Below are positions 7,336 through 14,290 of a stretch of DNA of 14,290 nt, piece after piece; the first letter of the stretch is position 1, and every line of letters starts with the position of its first letter. Source of the stretch: Gammaproteobacteria bacterium (GTDB lineage Bacteria > Pseudomonadota > Gammaproteobacteria > Natronospirales > REEB76); contig JAGWNO010000035.1 in assembly GCA_028871235.1 (NCBI GenBank), positions 1-14,290 on the forward strand, given 5' to 3'. A program made the translations under genes and the position numbers. Under the pieces are notes generated by a model. That model was not told the origin of the DNA, ran no database searches, and was given only the letters and a program-made list of their open reading frames with translations.

Positions 7336-8946
7336 GTGTCCACAGCATCCACCCGTTCTGCAGGCGGTCCGGATCCGGTTCACCTGAGCGGAGCCCTCGA
7401 GGCGGCCGAACGCAGGATATTCACTCCGGAAGCCCTTGCCTTCATCGCCGAGCTCGACGCCCGCTTCGAGCCACGGCGCGCGGCGCTGCTGACGGCGCGC
7501 GCCGAACGCCAGCTGCGCTTCGATGCCGGCGAAAAACCGGATTTTCTCGCTGAGACGCGCACCCTGCGCAAGGACCACTGGCGGGTCGTGCCCATCCCGG
7601 AGGAGGTGGCTGACCGGCGGGTCGAGATCACCGGGCCCGTGGACCGCAAAATGATCATCAACGCCCTTAATTCCGGGGCGCGGGTTTTCATGTCGGATTT
7701 CGAGGATTCACTCGCGCCCACCTGGAGGAACGTTGCCGCCGGTCAGGCGAACCTGCATGATACGGTGCGGCGCACGATTGCCTTCCGCAGTCCCGAGGGC
7801 AAAGACTATCATCTGAATTCCAAAACCGCGGTGCTCAGGGTGCGCCCGCGCGGGCTGCACCTTGTTGAGAAGCACGCACTCGCCGGCGAGCGGCCGGTGG
7901 CTGGCGCGTTGTTTGATTTCGGGCTGTATGTCTTTCACAACTCCCGTGAATTGCTGACACGCGGCTCGCGACCCTACTTCTATCTGCCCAAGCTGGAAAG
8001 CCACCGCGAGGCCGAATGGTGGCGTGATGTATTTGTATATAGCGAGGACCGGCTCGGCCTCGCACGCGGCACTATCCGCGCCACGGTGCTTATCGAAACC
8101 CTGCCCGCGGCGTTCGAGATGGAGGAGATTCTCTACGCGTTGCGCGAGCATATCCTCGGGCTCAATTGCGGGCGCTGGGATTACATTTTCAGCTTCATCA
8201 AGAAATTCCGCCGCGATCCCAAGGCGGTGCTGCCCGACCGCGCCCAGGTGAGCATGACCACGCATTTTCTGAGGAGCTATTCGCGGTTGTTGATTGCCAC
8301 CTGCCACCGGCGCGGGGCGTTCGCCATGGGAGGGATGGCGGCACAGATTCCTATCAAGAACGATACCAAGGCCAACGAGGAGGCACTCGCCAAGGTGCGC
8401 GCCGACAAGGAGCGCGAAGCCGGCGACGGCCATGACGGCACCTGGGTGGCGCATCCCGGCCTGGTGCCGCTGGCGCGCGAGGTGTTCGACCGGTTCATGC
8501 CGGGGCCCAACCAGCTCGACAAGCTCGGCGAGGGTCTCACTCTGAGCGCCCGCGACCTGCTCGAGGTGCCCAAGGGGCAGATTACCGAGCGTGGGTTGCG
8601 TACCAATGTGCGCGTGGCGCTCCATTACCTCTCGACCTGGCTCGGCGGCAATGGTTGTGTGCCGATCGATAATTTGATGGAAGATGCGGCCACCGCGGAG
8701 ATTTCCCGCGCCCAGCTCTGGCAATGGCGTACCCATGGGGCACGGCTTGATGACGGCCGGCGTGTGGATGCGACTCTAATCGAGCGAACGCTCGGCGAGG
8801 AACTCACGGCATTCCGTACGCGCTTTGCTGCCGAGCAGGGGGTCTCGGAACGGGCGGCAGAGGCCGCTGATATCCTGCGCGCGCTTGCTCTGGACCAGGA
8901 GTTTGCCGAGTTCCTGACCCTGCCAACTTACAAGCATTTTATCTAA
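7336..8946 (+). CDS. aceB: Malate synthase A
   Basis: This enzyme condenses glyoxylate with acetyl-CoA to malate. I chose the GTG at 7336 because GAGGAGG (7321-7327) sits 8 nt upstream. It gives 536 residues, close to E. coli AceB (533), and leaves out a frame extension that would run through the promoter. Landmarks are ITGPVDRKMIINALNSGARVFMSDFEDS near the N-terminus, RPRGLHLVEKH with the probable catalytic Arg172, IETLPAAFEMEEI (Glu254), LNCGRWDYIF (277-285), the family signature RGAFAMGGMAA (326-336), GHDGTWVAHPGL, and LMEDAATAEISR with the likely catalytic base Asp450. The gene is divergent from glcDEF, so it should consume the glyoxylate they produce. The E. coli glc operon instead uses the much longer malate synthase G. 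The TAA stop abuts a MITE-like element. Confidence 0.96.
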   Translation: MSTASTRSAGGPDPVHLSGALEAAERRIFTPEALAFIAELDARFEPRRAALLTARAERQLRFDAGEKPDFLAETRTLRKDHWRVVPIPEEVADRRVEITGPVDRKMIINALNSGARVFMSDFEDSLAPTWRNVAAGQANLHDTVRRTIAFRSPEGKDYHLNSKTAVLRVRPRGLHLVEKHALAGERPVAGALFDFGLYVFHNSRELLTRGSRPYFYLPKLESHREAEWWRDVFVYSEDRLGLARGTIRATVLIETLPAAFEMEEILYALREHILGLNCGRWDYIFSFIKKFRRDPKAVLPDRAQVSMTTHFLRSYSRLLIATCHRRGAFAMGGMAAQIPIKNDTKANEEALAKVRADKEREAGDGHDGTWVAHPGLVPLAREVFDRFMPGPNQLDKLGEGLTLSARDLLEVPKGQITERGLRTNVRVALHYLSTWLGGNGCVPIDNLMEDAATAEISRAQLWQWRTHGARLDDGRRVDATLIERTLGEELTAFRTRFAAEQGVSERAAEAADILRALALDQEFAEFLTLPTYKHFI

Positions 8947-9096
8947 CAGGATGTTGAAAAAGGCCATCCCTGGCCATTCTCAACCCACTTCGTCGCGGCG
9001 CATGTCCGCGACTCGCTCCGCCGTTCAGCACTGGCGTGCTTGCGCGGCGATGCGACCCATCCCTGGGGGCCCAGCAGGCTGTTTTTCAACAGCCTG
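8947..9096. mobile_element. 150-bp MITE-like element with 15-bp terminal inverted repeats
   Basis: The left end CAGGATGTTGAAAAA (8947-8961) and the right end TTTTTCAACAGCCTG (9082-9096) are inverted repeats matching at 14 of 15 positions. CTAA flanks both ends (8943-8946 and 9097-9100), consistent with a 4-bp target duplication. Internal features are GGCCA/TGGCC (8962-8975), GTCGCGG/CCGCGAC (8992-9012), a direct repeat of CCATCCCTGG (8964 and 9057) and a perfect 11-bp right-end hairpin (9073-9098, loop TTTC). There is no transposase or credible frame, so it is non-autonomous or a remnant. The left CTAA includes the malate synthase stop codon, so the insertion left that protein intact. The right hairpin might also act as a terminator. 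The parent insertion-sequence family is not identified. Confidence 0.65.
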
Positions 9097-9101
9097 CTAA
9101 A

Positions 9102-9113
9102 GGCCGTACGGCC
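9102..9113. repeat. 12-bp palindrome upstream of the permease gene
   Basis: GGCCGTACGGCC is self-complementary and lies 5 bp outside the MITE-like element and about 50 bp before the candidate -35 box of the permease promoter. It may be an operator half-site pair or a chance GC palindrome; nothing else in the window matches it. Confidence 0.3.
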
Positions 9114-9163
9114 GCAGTTTATGCCTAGGACCGGTGGTATCCGGCGCGTCCCATGGGGGAGTC

Positions 9164-9192
9164 TTGACGGATTCTGTGATGGGGAGTACAAG
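9164..9192 (+). promoter_or_regulatory. Candidate sigma70 promoter of the permease gene
   Basis: TTGACG (9164-9169, 5/6) and TACAAG (9187-9192, 4/6) are 17 bp apart and lie 33 bp before the permease start codon, leaving room for the strong Shine-Dalgarno. The insertion of the MITE-like element between malate synthase and this gene makes an independent promoter plausible. The -10 box is weak. Confidence 0.45.
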
Positions 9193-9225
9193 CCCGGAGC
9201 CTGAATTGATAATGGAGGGGGTATC

Positions 9226-10833
9226 ATGTTCACGCAAGTCCTAAGTCCCGCCGGTCCACTTTGGCTTACCTTCGTCGCCGCCGTCATTCCGCTCGCCGTC
9301 CTGTTGCTGCTGCTGCCGGTACTGCGCCGCTCGGCCTGGGTTGCGGCGGTGATCGGCTCCATCGTCACCTTCGTGATTGCGCTTTGGGTCTGGCACATGC
9401 CCTTCGCCGAAGGCATCCATTCCTACCTCTACGGCGCCCTGACCGGGGCCTGGGCGATTGACTGGATCACCTTCTGGGGTGTGATGATCTTCAACACGTT
9501 GGTCATCACCGGTTTGTTCGAGCGCTTCCGCGTCTGGCTGGTGAGTGTGGGCACCGCCGACGTGCGCGTGCAGACGCTGCTATTTGCCTGGGCGTTCGGC
9601 GCGCTGCTGGAAGGACTGGTGGGCTTCGGCTACCCCTGGGCGTTCGTGGCGCCGATCTTGATCGCACTCGGCATCCCGGAGCTTAACGCACTGCGTGTTG
9701 CCGCCATCGCCAACAACGCACCGGTCTCCTACGGCGCCCTGGGCGCGCCCATCATCGCGCTCGCGGCGGTCACCGGTCTGCCGTTGCTCGTCCTGAGCGC
9801 TTCGGTCGGCAAAGTGGTGGCGCTGCTTGCCTTGCTGCCGCCATGGATACTGATCTATCTCGTGGCCGGCAAGCGCGGACTGCGCGACGGCTGGCCGCTG
9901 GCGATCGTCGCCTCCCTCGGCTACATTGCCGGGCAGTTGCCGGTGGCGGTATTCGTCGGCCCCTATCTTCCCGACGTGGCCGGCGCCATCGTGGCCTTCA
10001 TCGTCATCCTGCTGTTCACGCGCATTTGGCGGCCGGCGAGCGTGCTCGGCTACGGCGGCACCCCGCTCAGCGAAGCACAGGTGACGGCGCACGGCAACCA
10101 AAAAGTCACGGGCGGCGAACTGCTCAAGATCTGGCTACCGTTCATCATCCTGATCGCGGTGGTGGTGGCCGGCACCGGCCCCTGGTCGCATCTGCCGGCA
10201 TTTAAACTGTTCGCGGTGCACGTGGATGCGCTCTCCGCGGTGACCGGCAAGACCATGAGCTCGGCGTTCCTGTTCACGCCGTTCATCGGCGGCACCTGGA
10301 TTCTGATATCCTGGATCGTGATTACGTTCGCGGTGGGTCTCAAACCCGCACAATACACCGAGGTTTTCAAACGCACCTTCCACCAGATGTGGGGCGCGCT
10401 GCTGGTGGGCTTCTTCATCTTCGGTCTGGCGTTCGTGTACAACTACTCGGGCATGGCGGGGTCGCTGGCCTACAGCCTGTCGCGCATCGGGCCGTGGTAC
10501 ATCCTGCTAGCTCCGGTGGTGGGCCTGATTGGGGTGGCGCTCTCGGGTAGCAACACCTCCACCAACGCCATGTTCGGCACCATCCAGCTCATGGCCGGCA
10601 AGCTGCTCAACTTCCCGATTCTGTTGCTGCCGAGCCTGAACTCCGTGGGTGCCGAGGTGGGCAAGCCGATCGCACCGCAGACGGCCAGTGTGGGCGTGTC
10701 CACCACCAGTTACGTGCGCAACGAAGGGGTAGTGATTCGTCACAACTTCGGCTGGGCGCTGGTGATCCTCGGCTGGCTGATCATAGTCGGGCTGTTCTAT
10801 TACTTCATTGCGCCCGGGGCGATGATGCTCTGA
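9226..10833 (+). CDS. LctP/GlcA-family permease (glycolate/lactate uptake)
   Basis: This is a 535-residue polytopic inner-membrane protein of the lactate permease family, which imports L-lactate, D-lactate and glycolate with protons (E. coli LldP 551 aa, GlcA 560 aa). The N-terminus SPAGPLWLTFVAAVIPLAVLLLLL, the conserved EGLVGFGYPWAFVAPIL, the NNAPVSYGALGAPIIAL stretch and the C-terminal SGSNTSTNAMFGTIQ and GKPIAPQTASVGVSTT motifs are hallmarks of the family. About 12-14 hydrophobic segments are visible. The ATG at 9226 follows GGAGGGGG (9214-9221) at good spacing. Beside glcDEF and malate synthase, glycolate is the most likely substrate (GlcA-like), but GlcA and LldP are hard to tell apart by sequence, so I give no symbol. 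It ends before an intrinsic terminator. Confidence 0.93.
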   Translation: MFTQVLSPAGPLWLTFVAAVIPLAVLLLLLPVLRRSAWVAAVIGSIVTFVIALWVWHMPFAEGIHSYLYGALTGAWAIDWITFWGVMIFNTLVITGLFERFRVWLVSVGTADVRVQTLLFAWAFGALLEGLVGFGYPWAFVAPILIALGIPELNALRVAAIANNAPVSYGALGAPIIALAAVTGLPLLVLSASVGKVVALLALLPPWILIYLVAGKRGLRDGWPLAIVASLGYIAGQLPVAVFVGPYLPDVAGAIVAFIVILLFTRIWRPASVLGYGGTPLSEAQVTAHGNQKVTGGELLKIWLPFIILIAVVVAGTGPWSHLPAFKLFAVHVDALSAVTGKTMSSAFLFTPFIGGTWILISWIVITFAVGLKPAQYTEVFKRTFHQMWGALLVGFFIFGLAFVYNYSGMAGSLAYSLSRIGPWYILLAPVVGLIGVALSGSNTSTNAMFGTIQLMAGKLLNFPILLLPSLNSVGAEVGKPIAPQTASVGVSTTSYVRNEGVVIRHNFGWALVILGWLIIVGLFYYFIAPGAMML

Positions 10834-10860
10834 TTACGCCGCGCGATTTTCAGCGGCGCT

Positions 10861-10900
10861 AACCGGTGGACCGGACTAAATCCGGCCCACCGGTTTTTTT
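10861..10900 (+). terminator. Intrinsic terminator after the permease gene
   Basis: A 9-bp outer stem AACCGGTGG (10861-10869) / CCACCGGTT (10887-10895), one A-C mismatch, and an inner CCGGA/TCCGG stem form a strong hairpin. It runs directly into seven Ts (10894-10900). It starts 27 bp after the permease stop and marks the right end of the glycolate cassette. Confidence 0.92.
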
Positions 10901-10913
10901 GCGGCATCTGGAA

Positions 10914-10974
10914 AATTGATACTGGATTCAGTCAATTACGCTTCAATGGGGTATCATTCCCCAATTAGCGGACC
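10914..10974. promoter_or_regulatory. Possible upstream promoter region and hairpins before tRNA-Leu
   Basis: The stretch holds a hairpin AATTGA/TCAATT with inner CTG/CAG (10914-10937) and TGGGG/CCCCA (10947-10963). Between these arms is GTATCATTCC (10951-10960), followed by TTAGCGGACC. The same GTATCATTCC, followed 6 bp later by TTACGCGGACC, marks the -10 region of the tRNA operon promoter at 1930-1955. No good -35 box is seen here, so promoter activity is uncertain. Confidence 0.3.
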
Positions 10975-11041
10975 GGGGTTTGGAGTCTGTCACGGCCCAT
11001 CCATGTACCCCGTCTTTTAAGGCGCTGATTACCCAAGTTTG

Positions 11042-11084
11042 TATAATGGCCCGCGCTGGGCCAGCCTGTGTTTTTGTCACAGGC
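11042..11084 (+). promoter_or_regulatory. Consensus -10 box and leader hairpins upstream of tRNA-Leu/tig
   Basis: A perfect TATAAT (11042-11047) is followed at once by a GC-rich stretch (GGCCCGCGC), typical of stable-RNA promoters under stringent control. I see no good -35 at normal spacing. Downstream are two perfect hairpins: GGCCC/GGGCC with loop GCGCT (11048-11062) and GCCTGTG/CACAGGC with loop TTTTTGT (11064-11084). A second weaker -10-like TATACT lies at 11108-11113. The region probably drives tRNA-Leu and possibly tig. Confidence 0.45.
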
Positions 11085-11145
11085 GCACTGGACATTCAAC
11101 TCTTTGATATACTTGATAAAACAGCATGTGGTCGAGTGACTCGAT

Positions 11146-11230
11146 GCGAAAGTGGCGGAACTGGTAGACGCGCTGGATTTAGGTTCCAGTGGGGTAACCC
11201 TTGAGAGTTCGAGTCTCTCCTTTCGCACCA
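11146..11230 (+). tRNA. tRNA-Leu (anticodon TAG)
   Basis: Complete 85-nt class II tRNA with a long variable arm. The acceptor GCGAAAG pairs with CTTTCGC, then A and encoded CCA. The anticodon stem CTGGA/TCCAG closes loop TTTAGGT, with TAG at 11180-11182. The T arm is GAGAG-TTCGAGT-CTCTC. It lies 75 bp upstream of tig on the same strand with no terminator between, so the two may share a transcript. Confidence 0.97.
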
Positions 11231-11305
11231 GTTTGCCGATCAAGTCCGCAGTGTGCATTTTTACAGCCGGCAGGCGCCGGGATTATTGTATGAGGTAATC
11301 AGTCA

Positions 11306-12667
11306 ATGCAGGTTTCAGTGGAAACGACCCGCGGTCTTGAGCGTCGTATGCGGGTGCAGGTGCCGGCCGAACGCGTGGAACGCGCGGTGACGGAACGGCT
11401 CAAATCGTTCAGCAAGCGGGCGAAGATCAACGGTTTCCGCCCCGGCAAGATACCGCTGGATGTGGTGAAGCAGCGTTTCGGCGATCAGGTCCGGCAGGAG
11501 GTGCTGGGTGACTTGCTGCGTGACAGTTGTAACGAAGCCTTCGTGCAGCAGAAGCTCAACCCGGCCGGCGGTCCACGCATCGATTCTGTAACCGATATAC
11601 CCGGCAAGGATTTGGAATTCACCGCCACTTTCGAGGTATATCCCGAGGTCAAGCTGCATGCCCTGGATGGCATCAAGGTGCAGAGACCGGTAGCGGAAGT
11701 GGCCGATGCCGACCTCCATGCCATGGTGGATAACCTGCGTCAGCAGCGCGCCAGCTGGGAAAGCATATCGCGCGGCGCCCGCAAGGGCGACCGCGTGCAG
11801 GTGGATTTCGAAGGCAGCATCGACGGTGACGCATTCCCGGGCAGTAAGGGCGAGAAGACTTTCGTAGTGCTGGGTGAAAACCGCATGCTGGAAGATTTTG
11901 AGAAGGGTCTGGACGGTGTTTGCGCAGGGGAAAACCGCGAATTCGAGGTGCTGTTCCCCGATGACTATCATGTCAAAGAAGTGGCCGGAAAGTCCGCACA
12001 CTTCAGGGTCATAGTCCATCGTGTGGATGAGCAGAGGTTGCCGGAACTGGATGAGACCTTCTGCAAGAGTTTTGGTATCACCGAAGGCGGCATCGAAAAA
12101 TTGCGTGCCGAGGTGGCGGCGAACATGCGCAGTGAGATGGCTGATAACGTGCGCCGGCGCATGAAGGATCAGGTGCTCGATGCCTTGCTGGCTGCGAATC
12201 CGGTGGATCTTCCCGCAACGCTGGTGGATGAGGAGGTCGAGCGTTTGCGCCAGGATGCGCTGGTACGCATCGGTGTGAAGGACAGCAACAAGGGCGTGGA
12301 ATTGCCGCGTGAGCTGTTCGAGGAGCAGGCCAAACGTCGTGTCAGCCTGGGACTGATTATCGGCGAGATCATCAGCCAGCAACAGTTTAAGGTGGACGAG
12401 CAACGCGTGACGGCACGGCTGGAACACATGGCCAATGACTACAGTAATCCGGCGGAGGCTGTGCGCAGCATGCGCACCAATCCCGGGGTCATGCGCCAGC
12501 TGGAGACGCTGGTGCTCGAGGACCAGGCAGTGGACTGGCTGCTGGACAAGGCCATGGTCACGGATAAACCCACGACATTCAGGGAACTGATGCATTTCCA
12601 TGAGCATGAAAACGACCACGCCGGAACGAAGCAGCGAGGCCCGGGAATCCATGAAAGCAACGTCTGA
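11306..12667 (+). CDS. tig: Trigger factor, ribosome-associated chaperone / prolyl isomerase
   Basis: Trigger factor binds ribosomal protein L23 at the exit tunnel and shields nascent chains. The N-terminal domain carries the ribosome-docking signature GFRPGKIP (residues 43-50, as in E. coli). An FKBP-type PPIase domain follows at about 160-245 ([18 protein letters not shown]...), then the helical chaperone domain. The ATG at 11306 has TGAGGT (11291-11296) at good spacing. The protein is 453 residues against 432 in E. coli. The excess is mostly a polar tail rich in His and Glu (from about residue 429), which overlaps the start of clpP. It heads the tig-clpP-clpX block, an order conserved in many gammaproteobacteria. 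Confidence 0.97.
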   Translation: MQVSVETTRGLERRMRVQVPAERVERAVTERLKSFSKRAKINGFRPGKIPLDVVKQRFGDQVRQEVLGDLLRDSCNEAFVQQKLNPAGGPRIDSVTDIPGKDLEFTATFEVYPEVKLHALDGIKVQRPVAEVADADLHAMVDNLRQQRASWESISRGARKGDRVQVDFEGSIDGDAFPGSKGEKTFVVLGENRMLEDFEKGLDGVCAGENREFEVLFPDDYHVKEVAGKSAHFRVIVHRVDEQRLPELDETFCKSFGITEGGIEKLRAEVAANMRSEMADNVRRRMKDQVLDALLAANPVDLPATLVDEEVERLRQDALVRIGVKDSNKGVELPRELFEEQAKRRVSLGLIIGEIISQQQFKVDEQRVTARLEHMANDYSNPAEAVRSMRTNPGVMRQLETLVLEDQAVDWLLDKAMVTDKPTTFRELMHFHEHENDHAGTKQRGPGIHESNV

Positions 12668-13274
12668 GATACAGGGGTTGAATCTGGTCCCTATCGTGGT
12701 GGAGCAGACCGCTCGCGGCGAGCGTTCATACGACATCTACTCGCGCCTCCTCAAGGAGCGGGTGGTGTTCATCGTGGGCGCCATCGATGACTACGTGGCC
12801 AATCTTGTGGTCGCGCAGTTGCTGTTTCTGGAGTCAGAGAACCCCGACAAAGATCTGAGCCTGTATATCAATTCCCCGGGAGGCTCGGTGACGGCCGGCC
12901 TGTCTATCTATGACACCATGCAGTTCATCAAGCCGGACGTCTCCACCATCTGCGTGGGCCAAGCTGCCAGCATGGGCGCCCTGCTGCTGACGGGCGGCGC
13001 CAAGGGCAAGCGCTACTCACTGCCGCACTCTCGCATGATGATCCATCAACCCCTGGGGGGGGTGCAGGGCCAGGCCACGGATATCGATATCCATGCCCGT
13101 GAAATCCTGCACTTGCGGCAGCGTCTGAACGAAATCATGGTCAAGCATACCGGCCAGTCCCTGGATCGGATTCAGCAGGACACGGAGCGGGATCGCTTCA
13201 TGGGCGGGGAGGAGGCCATCAAGTACGGCCTGATCGATGCCATTCTGGAAAAGCGCATAACAACCAAGGCCTAG
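12651..13274 (+). CDS. clpP: ATP-dependent Clp protease proteolytic subunit
   Basis: ClpP is a serine protease that forms two stacked heptameric rings and degrades substrates fed by ClpX or ClpA. With the ATG at 12651 it has 207 residues, the same as E. coli. The catalytic triad is Ser107 (in [11 protein letters not shown]), His132 (MIHQPLGG) and Asp181 (DTERDRF), each four below the E. coli numbers. The [11 protein letters not shown] strand is intact. Upstream in-frame ATGs at 12600 and 12606 would lengthen it by 15-17 residues. The mature N-terminus ([23 protein letters not shown]) is preceded by only 11 residues with the chosen start, which suits a short propeptide. The start lies inside tig (17 bp overlap), implying translational coupling. 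The start choice is moderate, the identity certain. Confidence 0.95.
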   Translation: MKATSEIQGLNLVPIVVEQTARGERSYDIYSRLLKERVVFIVGAIDDYVANLVVAQLLFLESENPDKDLSLYINSPGGSVTAGLSIYDTMQFIKPDVSTICVGQAASMGALLLTGGAKGKRYSLPHSRMMIHQPLGGVQGQATDIDIHAREILHLRQRLNEIMVKHTGQSLDRIQQDTERDRFMGGEEAIKYGLIDAILEKRITTKA

Positions 13275-13321
13275 GGGAACGGAAGCCCGGTGCCGGCATC
13301 CAAAGGGGCAGGACAGCGCTA

Positions 13322-13347
13322 TTGAAGCGGCCGGGGAAAATCCCCAT
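13322..13347 (+). promoter_or_regulatory. Candidate sigma32 heat-shock promoter of clpX
   Basis: TTGAAG (13322-13327) and CCCCAT (13342-13347) are 14 bp apart, matching the RpoH pattern TTGAAA-N11-16-CCCCATNT apart from the last bases. They lie 54 bp before the clpX start, in the 126-bp clpP-clpX gap. The -10 element is also half of a palindrome GGGGA-AAA-TCCCC (13333-13345). Heat-shock control of the clpPX locus is known in E. coli; activity of this site is inferred. Confidence 0.5.
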
Positions 13348-13400
13348 AGTGTTCCCACGGGGCGACGGGCTCCGGAGATGAATATCGAGGTGGCAGGCAG

Positions 13401-14290
13401 ATGGTGGACGAGACACGCAGTAAAGGCGAGGACGGCGGTAAGCTGCTGTATTGTTCCTTCTGCGGCAAAAGCCAGCATGAGGTACGCAAGCTCATCGCCG
13501 GTCCGTCCGTGTACGTGTGCGATGAGTGCGTCGAGCTCTGCAACGATATCATCCGTGAGGAGATGCAGGAGCAGGCGCAGACCGCGCGCAATAAGCTGCC
13601 GCGTCCGCAGGAGATCAAGGGGGTGCTGGATCAGTATGTCATCGGTCAGGAGCGCGCCAAGAAAATTTTGTCGGTAGCGGTGTACAACCACTACAAGCGA
13701 CTTGAGGTACGCAATAGCCGCAACAAGGACGACATCGAGCTCGCTAAGAGCAATATCCTGCTTATTGGCCCGACCGGCTCCGGCAAGACACTGCTGGCCG
13801 AGACCCTGGCGAGGCTGCTAAACGTACCCTTCACTATCGCCGATGCCACCACGCTCACGGAGGCGGGCTACGTGGGCGAGGACGTGGAGAACATCATCCA
13901 GAAGCTGCTGCAGAAGTGTGATTACGATGTGGAAAAGGCCCAAACTGGCATCGTTTACATCGATGAGATCGATAAGATTTCGCGCAAATCCGACAATCCC
14001 TCCATCACCCGCGATGTATCCGGTGAAGGCGTGCAGCAGGCGCTGTTGAAACTCATCGAGGGGACCATTGCCTCGGTACCGCCGCAGGGCGGTCGCAAGC
14101 ATCCGCAGCAGGAATTCCTGCAGGTGGATACCACCAATATCCTGTTCATCTGTGGCGGCGCCTTTGCTGGACTCGAGAAGATCATCCGCAACCGCACCGA
14201 AAAAAGCGGTATTGGCTTCATGGCCGAGGTCAAGGGCAAGAACGACATCAAGAACGTCGGTGACGTACTGCACGATGTGGAACCCGAGGA
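13401..14290 (+). CDS. clpX: ATP-dependent Clp protease ATP-binding subunit ClpX, 5' part (3' end outside window)
   Basis: ClpX is the AAA+ unfoldase that recognises degron-tagged proteins and threads them into ClpP. The window holds the first 296 codons of about 425. The N-terminal zinc-binding domain has Cys18, Cys21, Cys40 and Cys43 (YCSFCGKS...[10 protein letters not shown]). Walker A GPTGSGKT is at 123-130 and Walker B IVYIDEID at 184-191, with Glu189 the expected catalytic residue. All fall three to four residues after the E. coli positions because of a slightly longer N-terminus. The pore loop GYVGEDVE is present. The ATG at 13401 follows GAGGT (13387-13391) at 9 nt. The frame stays open to the window end. 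lon is expected next by synteny but is not visible. Confidence 0.97.
   Translation, partial: MVDETRSKGEDGGKLLYCSFCGKSQHEVRKLIAGPSVYVCDECVELCNDIIREEMQEQAQTARNKLPRPQEIKGVLDQYVIGQERAKKILSVAVYNHYKRLEVRNSRNKDDIELAKSNILLIGPTGSGKTLLAETLARLLNVPFTIADATTLTEAGYVGEDVENIIQKLLQKCDYDVEKAQTGIVYIDEIDKISRKSDNPSITRDVSGEGVQQALLKLIEGTIASVPPQGGRKHPQQEFLQVDTTNILFICGGAFAGLEKIIRNRTEKSGIGFMAEVKGKNDIKNVGDVLHDVEPE

Noticed and set aside
6186..7553. Long plus-strand open frame (455 codons) across glcD, the TSUP gene and the start of malate synthase
   Set aside because: It crosses two real minus-strand genes and the divergent promoter, and its translation is compositionally odd with no recognisable motif.
11260..11289. 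Promoter-like TTTACA-N18-TATTGT just before tig
   Set aside because: Transcription would begin near 11296, inside or after the tig Shine-Dalgarno, leaving an untranslatable leader. The -10 is also poor.
11315..12736. Long minus-strand open frame (473 codons) opposite tig
   Set aside because: It is a codon-bias shadow of tig, with a His-rich, non-homologous-looking translation and no ribosome-binding site.

Overview
The window looks like a chromosomal segment of a GC-rich gammaproteobacterium. The evidence is the cysS/folD genes beside a tRNA cluster at one end, the trigger factor-clpP-clpX order at the other, E. coli-like lengths and active-site spacing in the housekeeping proteins, and encoded CCA ends on all five tRNAs. 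I cannot name the genus. From memory, Pseudomonas aeruginosa has the same frame (cysS, folD, tRNAs, ..., tig, clpP, clpX). In this window the space between the frame halves is filled by a glycolate/glyoxylate cassette.

Layout. 1-870: 3' two thirds of cysS (+). 974-1834: folD (-), convergent with cysS. 1908-2580: a tRNA operon (+) with a good sigma70 promoter, a truncated 5' half of tRNA-Pro, a hairpin-rich insert of about 126 bp, then intact tRNA-Pro(TGG), tRNA-Arg(TCT), tRNA-His(GTG) and tRNA-Lys(CTT). A stem-loop at 2598-2626 separates it from the convergent operon that follows. 2679-7214 (-): a four-gene operon, TSUP-family membrane protein, glcD, glcE, glcF, with gaps of 3-9 bp. 7215-7335: divergent promoter region. 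7336-8946 (+): malate synthase A. 8947-9096: a 150-bp MITE-like element abutting the malate synthase stop codon. 9226-10833 (+): an LctP/GlcA-family permease ending in a strong intrinsic terminator. 10901-11145: leader region with promoter-like sites and hairpins. 11146-11230: tRNA-Leu(TAG). 11306 to the end (+): tig, clpP (overlapping tig) and clpX, which is cut by the window edge.

How it works together. The central genes form a plausible complete route for using glycolate: import by the LctP/GlcA-type permease (perhaps also TSUP-mediated transport), oxidation to glyoxylate by the GlcDEF flavo/iron-sulfur dehydrogenase, and condensation with acetyl-CoA to malate. The malate synthase is the A type (about 536 aa), not the much longer G type encoded by glcB in the E. 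coli glc operon. No regulator (GlcC-like) and no isocitrate lyase are in the window. The right flank is the protein-folding/proteolysis block, with a possible sigma32 promoter before clpX.

No wholly new multi-gene system is evident. The least ordinary structures are the split/duplicated tRNA-Pro with its hairpin-rich insert, the MITE-like element at the malate synthase stop codon, and the glycolate cassette lying between tRNA genes in an otherwise conserved neighbourhood.
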